Assembly (NCBI GenBank): GCA_017634065.1
Contig: JAGBOC010000019.1
Coordinates: 88,647 to 152,646, forward strand
From: Lachnospiraceae bacterium
GTDB taxonomy: Bacteria; Bacillota; Clostridia; Lachnospirales; Lachnospiraceae
Reading direction: 5' to 3'
Length of the DNA: 64,000 bases
The notes under the pieces are model-generated. The model was not told where the DNA came from and did not search any database. It was given only the letters and a program-made list of their open reading frames with translations. Each line of letters opens with the position of its first letter. The first letter of the stretch is position 1. The translations under genes and the position numbers were made by a program. This document shows positions 27,648 through 36,923 of this stretch, in pieces.

Positions 27648-28076
27648 ATGACATTCGTTCCAAAGGCAGTTGATATTGCCACAAAAAAGTGGTACGTCAT
27701 TGACTGCGACAATGTTGTTCTTGGAAGACTTGCTACTAAAGCAGCTGAAGTTCTTCAAGGAAAACATAAAGTTACTTATATGCCAAATGTAGATATGGGT
27801 GACTATGTAATAATAGTAAATGCTGAAAAGATTAAGGTAACAGGAAAGAAACTTGATCAAAAAGTTTATTTCCATCATACTGGTTGGCTTGGTGGAGGTA
27901 GATATATCACACTCCGCGAATTAAAAAATAAGTTCCCAGAGAGAGTAGTTGAATATGCTATAAAGGGAATGTTGCCAAAGGGACCTCTCGGCAGACAAAT
28001 GTACAGAAAGTTATTTGTATATGCTGGACCAGAACACAAACATCAGGCACAAAAACCTGAAGCATTAAAGGTATAG
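27648..28076 (+). CDS. rplM: 50S ribosomal protein L13
   Basis: The 142-residue protein has the family signatures [48 protein letters not shown] and [21 protein letters not shown]. It is a primary-binding protein of the large subunit. ATG 27648 follows AAGGAGG at normal spacing; a longer in-frame reading from 27582 would run through the leader RNA and is rejected. rpsI follows after 13 bases, the usual L13-S9 operon. Confidence 0.98.
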   Translation: MTFVPKAVDIATKKWYVIDCDNVVLGRLATKAAEVLQGKHKVTYMPNVDMGDYVIIVNAEKIKVTGKKLDQKVYFHHTGWLGGGRYITLRELKNKFPERVVEYAIKGMLPKGPLGRQMYRKLFVYAGPEHKHQAQKPEALKV

Positions 28077-28089
28077 GAGGAAAGCTCAT

Positions 28090-28488
28090 ATGGCAAAATT
28101 AAAAGAAAGATATTACGGAACTGGTAGAAGAAAAAAATCTGTAGCAAGAGTTTATCTAATGCCAGGAAAAGGTGAGATAACTATAAATAAAAGATCACTT
28201 GATGATTATGTAGGACTTGAGACATTAAAGAAGATAATAAATCAACCTTTTGTAGCTACTAAAACAGAAGGTAAGTATAATGTTTTAGTCAATGTATATG
28301 GTGGTGGCACATCAGGTCAGGCAGGTGCAATAAGACATGGTATAGCAAGAGCTCTCCTTTCAGTAGACCCTGAATATAGAAAGCTTCTCAAAAAAGAAGG
28401 CTACTTAACTCGTGACCCACGTATGAAAGAAAGAAAGAAATATGGCTTGAAATCAGCAAGAAGAGCACCACAATTCTCAAAGAGATAA
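28090..28488 (+). CDS. rpsI: 30S ribosomal protein S9
   Basis: The 132-residue protein carries [19 protein letters not shown] at the N-terminus, [19 protein letters not shown] in the middle, and the basic tail ending in APQFSKR that reaches the ribosomal P site. AGGAGG precedes the ATG. It is the last gene of the operon, followed by a strong terminator. Confidence 0.98.
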   Translation: MAKLKERYYGTGRRKKSVARVYLMPGKGEITINKRSLDDYVGLETLKKIINQPFVATKTEGKYNVLVNVYGGGTSGQAGAIRHGIARALLSVDPEYRKLLKKEGYLTRDPRMKERKKYGLKSARRAPQFSKR

Positions 28489-28495
28489 TTCTTAT

Positions 28496-28521
28496 CCCCC
28501 TTTTCAAAAAGGGGGTTTTTA
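28496..28521 (+). terminator. Rho-independent terminator after rpsI
   Basis: CCCCCTTTT and AAAAGGGGG form a near-perfect stem with a tiny loop, followed by five T. Confidence 0.93.
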
Positions 28522-28609
28522 TTTAGTACAAAATATGTTAATATATTAGACACAATTATAAATTATAATAAAAAGTGATAAATAAATGTGTTATAAAGGA
28601 GTATAAGAC

Positions 28610-29500
28610 ATGAAAAAGAGTTTAGTATTAATGTTACTTGGTCTTTGCATTATGGTGAGTTCGTGCAAGAATAATACGGCTGATAGTAGTGTACTTGAGT
28701 CAACGACACCTACTGCAGATGCAGATGGCAATATAGATTTTAATGTAAATATTGATGGCGCCGCACTTCATGGGACTATGAATAAAAGCTGGAAGCGTGA
28801 GGAACCAACTAAAAAAGAGCAAAGAAACATTGAGCAAATCACTGATATATTTAATAGTACTAATCTTGAAGTAAATAGTACACTTTTTGAGTGTCTATAT
28901 GGAGAAATTGATGGACCAATTAGTGTGTGGAGTTTACTCTATGGAAGAAATGAAGAGCTACTTGATTATTATGGAATTATAGTAAGAAGCAATGGCAATG
29001 ATTATGTTTTCCCTGACATCTGCCATGGTAAGAATCCTGTAGTAGATTATAATGATAAAAGTGGTACTCTTTTGATAGCAGGAGATGTCATAGAAGGCAC
29101 AGGTACACATGTTGAAGCATTATATGTTTTAAGTGTCAATAAAAATGGCGAAGTTACATTTGATAAGATGTTAGATCCATTTGATGTTCAAGAGTATTTT
29201 AAGGAACAGGTAAATTATGATGTTGCTGATAATGATATATCACTTAAGATTAAGAATAAAAGTATTGCTGAAGTTACAAACTCTGAAGATGGACAAGGTC
29301 CAATAAGGGGTATCGCTGTCGGGGAACAGATAGCATATGAGTTTGATGAAAATCACAATATAAAAGTAAATGTAGTTCCAGGAGTTAAGTTTGGTGTAGG
29401 ATCAAGTCTATATTATGAAGATATGCCAACACTTTCTGCTGATGTAAAGTATGATAATGGTAGTTTTAAATTATCAAATATAAGAATAAATGAAATGTAA
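28610..29500 (+). CDS. Putative lipoprotein of unknown function
   Basis: The 296-residue product has a lipoprotein signal (KKSLVLMLLGLCIMVSSC, lipid-attachment Cys at 19). The mature part starts with a Ser/Thr/Asp-rich linker, then a mixed, probably beta-rich domain (DYYGIIVRSNGNDYVFPDI, GTLLIAGDVIEGTGTHVEALY). No family is recognised. AAAGGAG precedes the ATG. An AT-rich region upstream contains TATAAT at 28564-28569 but no -35 at proper spacing. It leads into glmS with 15 bases between. Confidence 0.8.
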   Translation: MKKSLVLMLLGLCIMVSSCKNNTADSSVLESTTPTADADGNIDFNVNIDGAALHGTMNKSWKREEPTKKEQRNIEQITDIFNSTNLEVNSTLFECLYGEIDGPISVWSLLYGRNEELLDYYGIIVRSNGNDYVFPDICHGKNPVVDYNDKSGTLLIAGDVIEGTGTHVEALYVLSVNKNGEVTFDKMLDPFDVQEYFKEQVNYDVADNDISLKIKNKSIAEVTNSEDGQGPIRGIAVGEQIAYEFDENHNIKVNVVPGVKFGVGSSLYYEDMPTLSADVKYDNGSFKLSNIRINEM

Positions 29501-29515
29501 TAATTAAGGTGAGAT

Positions 29516-31333
29516 ATGTGTGGAATAATTGGCTTTTCAGGAACTGCAGATACAAAAGATGTAATTCTTGGTGGATTAAAGAGACTTGAATATAGAGGTT
29601 ATGATTCTGCGGGAATAGCAATTTTAAATAATGACAAGATTAATATGGTTAAAACTTCAGGTAAGGTTGACCAATTGATTGAACTTGCTAAAAAAAATGA
29701 TTCCCTAACTGGAAGTTGTGGTATAGGTCATACAAGATGGGCAACTCATGGAGTACCAAGTGATGTCAATGCTCATCCACATATGTCTTCTGATGGTAAA
29801 TTTGCTATAGTTCATAATGGAATTATTGAAAACTATATAGAAATAAAGAATGAACTTACAAGAAAAGGTGTAAAGTTTTTAAGTGACACTGATACAGAAG
29901 TTATCGTGCAGTTGCTTGACTACTATTATGATGGAGATCTAAAAAAGACTCTGGTTAAAGTATCATCAATGATTGAAGGTTCATATGCACTTGGGGTACT
30001 CTGCACTGATTTTCCAAATACGATATATGTGGCAAAGGTTTCAAGCCCTTTACTTATAGGAGTAGGAGTTGGTGAAAATTATTTTGCATCAGACATAACA
30101 GCATTTATCAATAAGACAAAAAATGTCATCGATTTGGATGATGGAGAGTTTGCAGAAATCACTGCGAATAAAGTTTTTATCTTTGATAGTAAACTAAAAG
30201 AAATAAAAAAGCAGGAAAGAAAAGTTACTTGGGATGTTACAGCAGCTGAAAAAAGTGGTTATGAACATTTTATGCTTAAGGAAATTATGGAGCAACCAGC
30301 TTCTCTTAAAGCAACTATAGAACCAAGAATAAAAGATAATAAGATTAGTTTTGAAGAACTGAATATTGATATTAAAAAATATGATAGGATTTTAATCACT
30401 GCCTGTGGGTCGGCTTATTATGCAGGATGTGTAGGTAGAGATATAATTGAAAAGGTTTGCAACATACCAGTTTACACTGAAGTGGCAAGTGAGTTCAGAT
30501 ATAGAAATCCTATAATTGATGAGAAAACACTAGTCATAGCAATAAGCCAATCAGGCGAGACAGCAGATACAATCGCAGCAATCAAAGAAGCAAAAAGCAA
30601 ATCATCTGATGTAGTTGCTATAGTAAATGTAGTAGGTAGTGCCATAGCTAAACTTGCAGATTATACTATATACACTTGGGCTGGTCCAGAGATTGCAGTT
30701 GCTACAACAAAAGGCTATACAACGCAAGTTGCCATTTTATATATGTTTGCCATTTGGGCAGCACATAAGTTGGAAAAAATAAATGATGATACATTTGCAA
30801 GTCTCACAAAAGATATAAAGAGTTTACCAGAGAGAGCACAGCGTACATTAGACTTAAATACGAGAGTAAAAAAATTAGCAGATAAGTATTATGAAAAGAA
30901 ATCGGTGTTCTTTATTGGTAGGTATTTAGACTATGCAGTGTGCTTGGAAGGTTCGCTTAAGTTAAAAGAGATTTCATATATACATTCAGAAGCATATCCT
31001 GCAGGAGAACTTAAACATGGAACTATTGCTCTTATAGAAAAGGGAAGACTTGTTGTAGCAGTATGTTGCTATGAGCCATTACTTGATAAGATAATATCAA
31101 ATATTCAGCAAGTAAAGGCAAGAGGTGCGCAGGTTCTTGCTCTTGCTGTAGAGGGAAATAAAAAAATATTTACAGAGTCTGATGATGTGCTACTTGTTCC
31201 TAAAACAAATGAATTGTTTATGGCAGTGATGGAAATAATACCACTTCAACTTTTTGCATACTATGTGGCAAAGAAGAATGGTTGTGACATCGATAAACCA
31301 AAGAATCTTGCAAAGTCTGTGACAGTAGAATAA
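29516..31333 (+). CDS. glmS: Glutamine--fructose-6-phosphate aminotransferase (isomerizing)
   Basis: The enzyme makes glucosamine-6-phosphate for peptidoglycan. The N-terminal glutaminase begins with the catalytic Cys2 in MCGIIGFSG and contains GIGHTRWATHG. Two SIS domains follow (ITACGSAYYAGCVGRDIIE, AISQSGETADTIAAIKEAK) and the C-terminal signature KNLAKSVTVE ends the protein. The length of 605 residues is typical. The gap to the upstream gene is only 15 bases, so the glmS ribozyme found before glmS in many Firmicutes is absent here. Confidence 0.97.
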   Translation: MCGIIGFSGTADTKDVILGGLKRLEYRGYDSAGIAILNNDKINMVKTSGKVDQLIELAKKNDSLTGSCGIGHTRWATHGVPSDVNAHPHMSSDGKFAIVHNGIIENYIEIKNELTRKGVKFLSDTDTEVIVQLLDYYYDGDLKKTLVKVSSMIEGSYALGVLCTDFPNTIYVAKVSSPLLIGVGVGENYFASDITAFINKTKNVIDLDDGEFAEITANKVFIFDSKLKEIKKQERKVTWDVTAAEKSGYEHFMLKEIMEQPASLKATIEPRIKDNKISFEELNIDIKKYDRILITACGSAYYAGCVGRDIIEKVCNIPVYTEVASEFRYRNPIIDEKTLVIAISQSGETADTIAAIKEAKSKSSDVVAIVNVVGSAIAKLADYTIYTWAGPEIAVATTKGYTTQVAILYMFAIWAAHKLEKINDDTFASLTKDIKSLPERAQRTLDLNTRVKKLADKYYEKKSVFFIGRYLDYAVCLEGSLKLKEISYIHSEAYPAGELKHGTIALIEKGRLVVAVCCYEPLLDKIISNIQQVKARGAQVLALAVEGNKKIFTESDDVLLVPKTNELFMAVMEIIPLQLFAYYVAKKNGCDIDKPKNLAKSVTVE

Positions 31334-31358
31334 AATTTGTGTGAAAGGAAATTAGATT

Positions 31359-33932
31359 GTGAGAAAGTTTTTGGTAGAAGGTATGAGTTGTGCTGCATGT
31401 CAAGCGAGAGTAGAAAATGCAGTTAGCAAAATAGATGGTGTCACATCTTGCACCGTATCGCTTCTCACAAACTCTATGAGTGTTGAGGGCGATGCAAGTG
31501 ATGCTTCAATTATAAAAGCAGTGGTAGATGCTGGTTATGGAGCAAAATCATTTAATGACAAATCTAATTCAAATGTAGCTACTGACCCTGAAGAACAGTT
31601 AAAAGATTATGAAACACCGAAATTGATTAGAAGGCTTGTACTTTCTGCCTTCTTTTTGATTGTCCTTATGTATATAACTATGGGTCATAATATGCTAGGG
31701 CTTCCTCTACCATCATTTTTTGAAAATAATTATATCGCTCTTGGCATAACCCAGATGCTTTTTGCTGCTATAGTGATGATTATAAATCAAAAGTTTTTTG
31801 TGAGCGGTTTCAAATCAAGCATGCATCTTGCACCAAATATGGATACACTTGTGGCACTTGGTTCGCTTGTGTCATTCATATGGAGTTTATCTGTCTTATA
31901 TAAAATATGCGGGATGATGGTAATGGGTGCTGATAGTACTTCCATAATGCATATTTATCATAATGAACTTTATTTTGAATCAGCAGCAATGATTCCTTGT
32001 CTTATCACAGTTGGTAAGACTCTTGAAGCAATGTCAAAAGGAAGGACAACGAATGCTCTAAAATCTCTTATGAAACTTGCACCGAAGGAAGCTTTAATCA
32101 TAGTTAATGGTGTTGAAAAAGAAGTTAAGATAGATGAAGTAAAGATAGGTGACATTTTTAAGGTTTTGCCTGGCCAAAATATTCCTGTAGATGGAAAAGT
32201 GATAGATGGTGTGTCAGCAGTAAATGAATCAACACTCACAGGGGAATCAATACCTGTTGATAAGGCAATCGGTGATAAGGTATCCGCTGCAACTACAAAT
32301 GAATCTGGAGTTTTAATCTGTCAAGCAGAGAGAGTTGGAAATGATACAACCATTAGTCAGATAATCAGTATGGTATCTGATGCAGCAGCAACAAAGGCAC
32401 CGATAGCAAGAATCGCTGATAAAGTGTCTGCTGTGTTTGTACCAGCAGTTATACTTATAGCACTTATAGTGACATTACTTTGGATTTTAGTTGGAAGACA
32501 AGATTTAAGTTTCGCACTTGCAAGAGGGATATCAGTTCTCGTGATTTCTTGTCCTTGTGCTCTTGGTCTTGCTACTCCAGTAGCGATAATGGTTGGAAAT
32601 GGTATAGGGGCAAAGAATGGAATATTATTTAAGACAAGTGAGGCACTTGAAGAACTTGGCAAAATAAATATTATTGCCTTTGACAAGACAGGAACTATAA
32701 CAAAGGGTGAGCCAAAAGTTACTGATGAGTATGCGTTAGATGTAAGTGACAAAGAAAGATTTGACAATGAACTGATACGAACTGCCTACGCACTTGAAAA
32801 GAACTCTGAACATCCACTTGCGAAAGCAATTATCAACTATGTCGAAAGTGACCAAGATGCAAAATCATTTTTCAATAAATCTTATGACATAGCAACTGAT
32901 TTTAAGGTTTTCCCAGGCAATGGTCTTACTGGAAAGATAGGTAAGAGCATAGTTAATGCTGGTAGTATGTCATTTATAAAGACACTTATAAAACTTGATG
33001 ATAAAGTTATAAGTAAAGCAGAAGAATATGCAATTGATGGCAAGACTCCGATTTTCTTTGAGAAGGATGGCAGACTTCTTGGCATAATCGCTGTGGCTGA
33101 TGTGGTAAAGGAAGATTCTGCAAAAGGCATATCTGAAATAAAAAAACTTGGTATAGAATCAACTATGCTAACTGGTGATAATGAGAAAACTGCAAATGCG
33201 ATAGCAAAAGTTGCAGGGGTAAAAAATGTGATAGCAGGAGTTTTACCAGATGGAAAAGAAAGTGTCATAAATAAATTAAAGGAACACGGGAAAGTTGCCA
33301 TGGTTGGAGATGGTATAAATGATGCTCCAGCACTTGTGAGAGCTGACATTGGTATCGCAATAGGTGTAGGTACGGATGTGGCAATAGATAGTGCAGACAT
33401 TGTGCTTATGAATAGTAAACTTACAGATGTGTCAGCAGCTATTCGACTTAGTAAGGAAACATTTAGAAATATATGTGAAAATCTTTTCTGGGCATTTTTC
33501 TATAATGTCATTTGTATACCACTTGCAGCAGGAGTTTTTCCTTATAAGATGAATCCAATGGTTGCTGCAGCAGCGATGAGTTTATCAAGTTTTACTGTAT
33601 GTACCAATTCACTCAGGCTTAATTTATTTGATATACATAATGATAAGGCATTTGCAAAATTATCTAATGTAAAATTAAACATAGAGCAAGAATTCAAGAC
33701 AAATGGAAAAGGAGAAAGTAGTATGACTAAAATAGTAAAAATAGAAGGTATGATGTGCCCACATTGTGAAGCGACTGTGAAGAAAGTATTTGAAGCAAAT
33801 GCGAAAGTAGCTGGTGCAGAGGTCTCACATCAAAATGGAACTGCGAAATTAAATCTTAAAGAAGATATGACAGAGAACGAGATTAAAGAGATAGTAGAAA
33901 ATGCAGGTTATAAATATTTAAGTCTAAAGTAA
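31359..33932 (+). CDS. copA: Copper-translocating P-type ATPase with fused C-terminal CopZ-like domain
   Basis: The start is GTG with AAAGGA upstream; the product begins at the first metal-binding domain (GMSCAACQ, Cys11 and Cys14). About eight TM helices follow, including the CPC copper site (Cys398, Cys400) in ISCPCALGLATP. The phosphorylated Asp442 lies in DKTGTI, with GDGINDAPAL in the hinge. The family's C-terminal TM pair is at about 705-755. A second metal-binding domain, GMMCPHCEATVKK (Cys800, Cys803), is attached after a linker. A C-terminal domain is unusual; it resembles the free chaperone CopZ. A good ribosome site and in-frame ATG precede it. No CsoR or CopY gene is near. Confidence 0.94.
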   Translation: MRKFLVEGMSCAACQARVENAVSKIDGVTSCTVSLLTNSMSVEGDASDASIIKAVVDAGYGAKSFNDKSNSNVATDPEEQLKDYETPKLIRRLVLSAFFLIVLMYITMGHNMLGLPLPSFFENNYIALGITQMLFAAIVMIINQKFFVSGFKSSMHLAPNMDTLVALGSLVSFIWSLSVLYKICGMMVMGADSTSIMHIYHNELYFESAAMIPCLITVGKTLEAMSKGRTTNALKSLMKLAPKEALIIVNGVEKEVKIDEVKIGDIFKVLPGQNIPVDGKVIDGVSAVNESTLTGESIPVDKAIGDKVSAATTNESGVLICQAERVGNDTTISQIISMVSDAAATKAPIARIADKVSAVFVPAVILIALIVTLLWILVGRQDLSFALARGISVLVISCPCALGLATPVAIMVGNGIGAKNGILFKTSEALEELGKINIIAFDKTGTITKGEPKVTDEYALDVSDKERFDNELIRTAYALEKNSEHPLAKAIINYVESDQDAKSFFNKSYDIATDFKVFPGNGLTGKIGKSIVNAGSMSFIKTLIKLDDKVISKAEEYAIDGKTPIFFEKDGRLLGIIAVADVVKEDSAKGISEIKKLGIESTMLTGDNEKTANAIAKVAGVKNVIAGVLPDGKESVINKLKEHGKVAMVGDGINDAPALVRADIGIAIGVGTDVAIDSADIVLMNSKLTDVSAAIRLSKETFRNICENLFWAFFYNVICIPLAAGVFPYKMNPMVAAAAMSLSSFTVCTNSLRLNLFDIHNDKAFAKLSNVKLNIEQEFKTNGKGESSMTKIVKIEGMMCPHCEATVKKVFEANAKVAGAEVSHQNGTAKLNLKEDMTENEIKEIVENAGYKYLSLK
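33723..33932 (+). CDS. Possible separately translated CopZ-like copper chaperone inside copA
   Basis: In frame with copA, ATG 33723 is preceded by AAAAGGAGAAAG, with GGAG at 33711-33714 and eight bases to the ATG. Translation from here gives a 69-residue protein starting MTKIVKIEGMMCPHCEA, exactly the size and domain limits of a free CopZ. Either a former separate copZ gene fused to copA by loss of the stop codon, or both fusion and free chaperone are made. The sequence cannot decide. Confidence 0.5.
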   Translation: MTKIVKIEGMMCPHCEATVKKVFEANAKVAGAEVSHQNGTAKLNLKEDMTENEIKEIVENAGYKYLSLK

Positions 33933-33940
33933 GTAATCTG

Positions 33941-35656
33941 ATGAAAGGCATAAAGAAAATATTATTAGTAAGTTTATCATTATTATTATTTGCGTGTAAA
34001 AATGATGCCGTTAAAGTAGATGAAAGTGTGGCAGATAAAGAACTTGTATCAGCTGGGACTGATGAAAGTTGGTATAAGGGTTACAGAGTGATAACTTTTG
34101 GAAAGTTTGAGCAGGATGCAAATGAAAAAAATGGTAAAGAAAGTATATCTTGGATAATTCTTGAAGACACAGGTAAGGATCGACTTTTGATTAGCAAAGA
34201 TGTTTTATATGCTATGCCATATGATGATGATATAACTTTAGTTGGAGAGGATTTTAACAAGTACTGGGAAAAATCTTCTATTAGGAAATGGCTAAATGAA
34301 GAGTTCTATAATGAATCATTTAGTGAAGAAGAAAAAAAGTATGTATTAAACAGTGATGTAAGAAATGATTCTGTTTTTGGTATAAATAATAGTCAAGAAT
34401 CAGTATATGCAGGTGCAGATACGGTAGATAAGGTGTATATATTGTCTGATGATGAATTGAGAGAGTATTTTGGTCTTGAACAAGACCGCAGGAGTGAAAA
34501 TTATCAGGCAAGACCAAGTAATTTTGCTAAAAAGATTTTGGATGAAGAAAAAGGTAAAGAACAACTTGCAGTGTGGCATAAAGAACAAGACTATGAAGCA
34601 GAGTATGATGAATATGCAGAATATTGGGTAAGGTCATATGTTGGGTTTTCATCAATGAGTGCAAATGAGTATTATACTGAAGTAGTGGATAAGAGAGGAC
34701 ATGCTTCAAGTCGTGGTTTTACATACTATGTATCTAAAATTGATAAAAATGATGGCACTACAAAAAGTAGATTTTATAGTAGAGGTGTAAGACCTGTTAT
34801 AAGAATTGCAGGGACATTTAAGAATGATGAAAATGTAAAGTCAGTGACGGAAGAGTTGCCAGTTAAATATAACATAAAAAGAATAAATGAGGCACACACT
34901 ATAGCCTCTTATGACAAGAGTAAAACATACGAAAGTTTAGACACAGTAACTCTTGGCTCCTATGAGCAAGATAATATAGCTTCAAATGGTAAAGAAGAAA
35001 TAGAATGGTTTGTACTTAAAAAGGAAGATGGGAAAGCATTACTACTTAGCAAATATATTTTGGACTACATAGAGTATAGTAATGTTCTTGGAGATGTAGT
35101 TGTCTGGGAAAATTGTATGCTACGAGCGTGGGCAAATCATGAGTTCTATGATGCATCTTTTGGTGGAAAGGAAAAAGTTTTAATATTATCAAGTAAAATC
35201 AAAAACTATGACAACCCAGTGTATGGAAGTTCTTCGGGACCAGAAACTATTGATAAAGTATTTGTCCCAAGTATTGATGAATTATTGGAGACATTTTCTA
35301 TAGATTATGATGATTGTATAAAAGAGTCATATTTTGATCAAAAGATAATAGATGATAATAGACTTCTGACAGTATACACAGATTATGCACTAAATAAATA
35401 TAGAAAAGAAAAAAGCAATATGGAGGCAACAACTCTTCCGGATTTTTGGTTGAGAAATCAAGGTAGATGTGGTGAAGAAATAAATGGTAGATCAAATAAT
35501 GCTATGACTGCAAGACAAACTATAGATTTACTTGGGAAGCCTTATGATATTTTCAAGTTTTCAAGTAATTCTGATAAAACAGTATCAACAAATCCCAAAC
35601 TTGGATTTAGACCTTGTATATGGGTGGACTTAAGTGTTATAAATGAGTATGAGTAA
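33941..35656 (+). CDS. Lipoprotein with two DUF6273-type domains
   Basis: The signal peptide ends in LLLFAC with the lipid Cys at 19. The mature 550 residues contain two copies of the same domain: first YRVITFGKFEQDANEKNGKE, SISWIILED and RKWLNEEFYNESF; second TVTLGSYEQDNIASNGKEEI, EWFVLKKEDGKALLLSKYIL and RAWANHEFYDASF. The closing block of each has a RGVRPVIRI-like phrase (second: GFRPCIWVDL). DUF6273 proteins are common exported proteins of gut Clostridia, with unknown function and a fold thought to resemble C-type-lectin/sulfatase-modifying folds. It follows copA after eight bases. Confidence 0.85.
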   Translation: MKGIKKILLVSLSLLLFACKNDAVKVDESVADKELVSAGTDESWYKGYRVITFGKFEQDANEKNGKESISWIILEDTGKDRLLISKDVLYAMPYDDDITLVGEDFNKYWEKSSIRKWLNEEFYNESFSEEEKKYVLNSDVRNDSVFGINNSQESVYAGADTVDKVYILSDDELREYFGLEQDRRSENYQARPSNFAKKILDEEKGKEQLAVWHKEQDYEAEYDEYAEYWVRSYVGFSSMSANEYYTEVVDKRGHASSRGFTYYVSKIDKNDGTTKSRFYSRGVRPVIRIAGTFKNDENVKSVTEELPVKYNIKRINEAHTIASYDKSKTYESLDTVTLGSYEQDNIASNGKEEIEWFVLKKEDGKALLLSKYILDYIEYSNVLGDVVVWENCMLRAWANHEFYDASFGGKEKVLILSSKIKNYDNPVYGSSSGPETIDKVFVPSIDELLETFSIDYDDCIKESYFDQKIIDDNRLLTVYTDYALNKYRKEKSNMEATTLPDFWLRNQGRCGEEINGRSNNAMTARQTIDLLGKPYDIFKFSSNSDKTVSTNPKLGFRPCIWVDLSVINEYE

Positions 35657-35676
35657 GGAATGCCTAAAGTAATATT

Positions 35677-35705
35677 TTGCTTTATTATAACAAATGGTGT
35701 ATAAT
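35677..35705 (+). promoter_or_regulatory. Probable promoter of the SGNH-greA-glyS-DUF1538 operon
   Basis: TTGCTT (35677-35682), 17-base spacer, TATAAT (35700-35705). The region down to the ATG at 35742 is extremely AT-rich, so other start points are possible. Confidence 0.65.
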
Positions 35706-35741
35706 TAATATATTATAAGTAATTTATATATAAGTATTTAG

Positions 35742-36413
35742 ATGATAAAGAATATTTTTAAAACTTTATTTTGCATAATGCTAATATTACTACTTAAGGT
35801 TTATTGCTATGCAGAAGCAGATATTATAATACGAACTCCGGATCAGGATTTTTTTTCTGGTATCGGACCTGGTTTTGCTACCGATATGGCTGTAGCAGGA
35901 GATTCCTATGCTCAACATTTTTATAATGATGAGAAAAATAAAGACATAAAACTCTATGGTTATTTCAATGAAGGATATACACTTGAAATGAATAAGATGA
36001 CCCTGAAAAATGCTTTTTATTCTGACCATAAGGTTGTATTCTTATCAATAAGTGTGAATGATAGACATAGAAGCACTCATCCAAGTGAGTTTGAGAATGA
36101 ACTTCGAGAACTTTTTGATATAGCAGTTAGGACCAAGAAAATTGTGATAGTTCATTCATATATGTATTATGATTTAGCGAGTATGCCTGTATATCCATAT
36201 TCTACATTTGAATATGATTCTATGATAAGAAAGTTAATCCTTGAGTATGACAATGTGTACTATATAGATATGAGTGATTGCACCGGAGTCGAGTATATGT
36301 TATCGGATGGGATTCATTACAATAAAAAGTTTAATGATGAAATGTATAAAAGACTGAGTACAATGATTGAAATGATAAGGAATAATATTTATGAACAGCG
36401 AAAAACTGACTAG
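35742..36413 (+). CDS. Secreted SGNH/GDSL-type hydrolase
   Basis: A signal peptide (IFKTLFCIMLILLLKVYCYA) leads to a small esterase-like domain. The SGNH blocks can be placed: block I AVAGDSYAQ with Ser55; a Gly in GYFNEGYT; block III SISVNDRH with Asn106; block V SDGIHYN with Asp189 and His192. Such enzymes hydrolyse ester bonds, often acetyl groups on wall or capsule sugars. The mature N-terminus has SGIGPGFATD, a GPG phrase also seen in other exported proteins here. No ribosome site is evident. Its last 23 bases overlap greA. Confidence 0.78.
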   Translation: MIKNIFKTLFCIMLILLLKVYCYAEADIIIRTPDQDFFSGIGPGFATDMAVAGDSYAQHFYNDEKNKDIKLYGYFNEGYTLEMNKMTLKNAFYSDHKVVFLSISVNDRHRSTHPSEFENELRELFDIAVRTKKIVIVHSYMYYDLASMPVYPYSTFEYDSMIRKLILEYDNVYYIDMSDCTGVEYMLSDGIHYNKKFNDEMYKRLSTMIEMIRNNIYEQRKTD

Positions 36414-36909
36414 GGCAGATGTAAAAAAAATACAAGATGAGATACTTGAGAGAAAAACTGTCCTTAGACCTAAAATATTAGAAGATGTTAAGACAGCAAG
36501 AGCACAAGGTGATCTTTCTGAAAACTTTGAATACTATGCAGCACGTAAAGCAAATAGAGAAAATAATTCAAGAATCGAATATCTTGAGAAGATGCTCAAA
36601 TACGCTACAATCATAGAAGAGGATAGTAATGGTGGAGTTAGTCTCAATAATACTGTAAAAGTCAAATTTGTTGAAGAAGGTGTAGATGAAGTATCTTGGG
36701 AAGAAGATACTTACAAGATAGTAACTTCTATAAGAGCAGACTCAATGAAAAATAAAGTTAGTATCGAGTCTCCACTTGGCAAAGCACTTCTCTCACACAA
36801 GGTAGACGAATTAGTAAAGGTTGAACTTGAGAATGGTTCAAGTTATGAATTAAAAATCATTGAAATCGACACTACAACAGATGGCGATGATGACATAAAA
36901 GCTTTTTAA
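36391..36909 (+). CDS. greA: Transcription elongation factor GreA/GreB family
   Basis: The 172-residue protein has the N-terminal coiled coil with the acidic tip, [20 protein letters not shown], which enters the polymerase channel to trigger cleavage of backtracked RNA. The C-terminal FKBP-like domain follows ([19 protein letters not shown], the family's SP-G-AL-G block with a variant end). The start lies inside the SGNH hydrolase gene behind AAGGAATA. The C-terminal 10 residues are acidic and not conserved. Confidence 0.93.
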   Translation: MNSEKLTRADVKKIQDEILERKTVLRPKILEDVKTARAQGDLSENFEYYAARKANRENNSRIEYLEKMLKYATIIEEDSNGGVSLNNTVKVKFVEEGVDEVSWEEDTYKIVTSIRADSMKNKVSIESPLGKALLSHKVDELVKVELENGSSYELKIIEIDTTTDGDDDIKAF

Positions 36910-36923
36910 GGATGGTGATAGAT

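Noticed and set aside
29501-29515. glmS ribozyme/riboswitch expected before glmS
   Set aside because: Only 15 bases separate glmS from the upstream gene, far too few for the ribozyme; nothing like it lies further upstream.
36910-36923. T-box leaders before proS or glyS
   Set aside because: Both genes lie within 15 bases of the upstream gene, with no room for a T-box.
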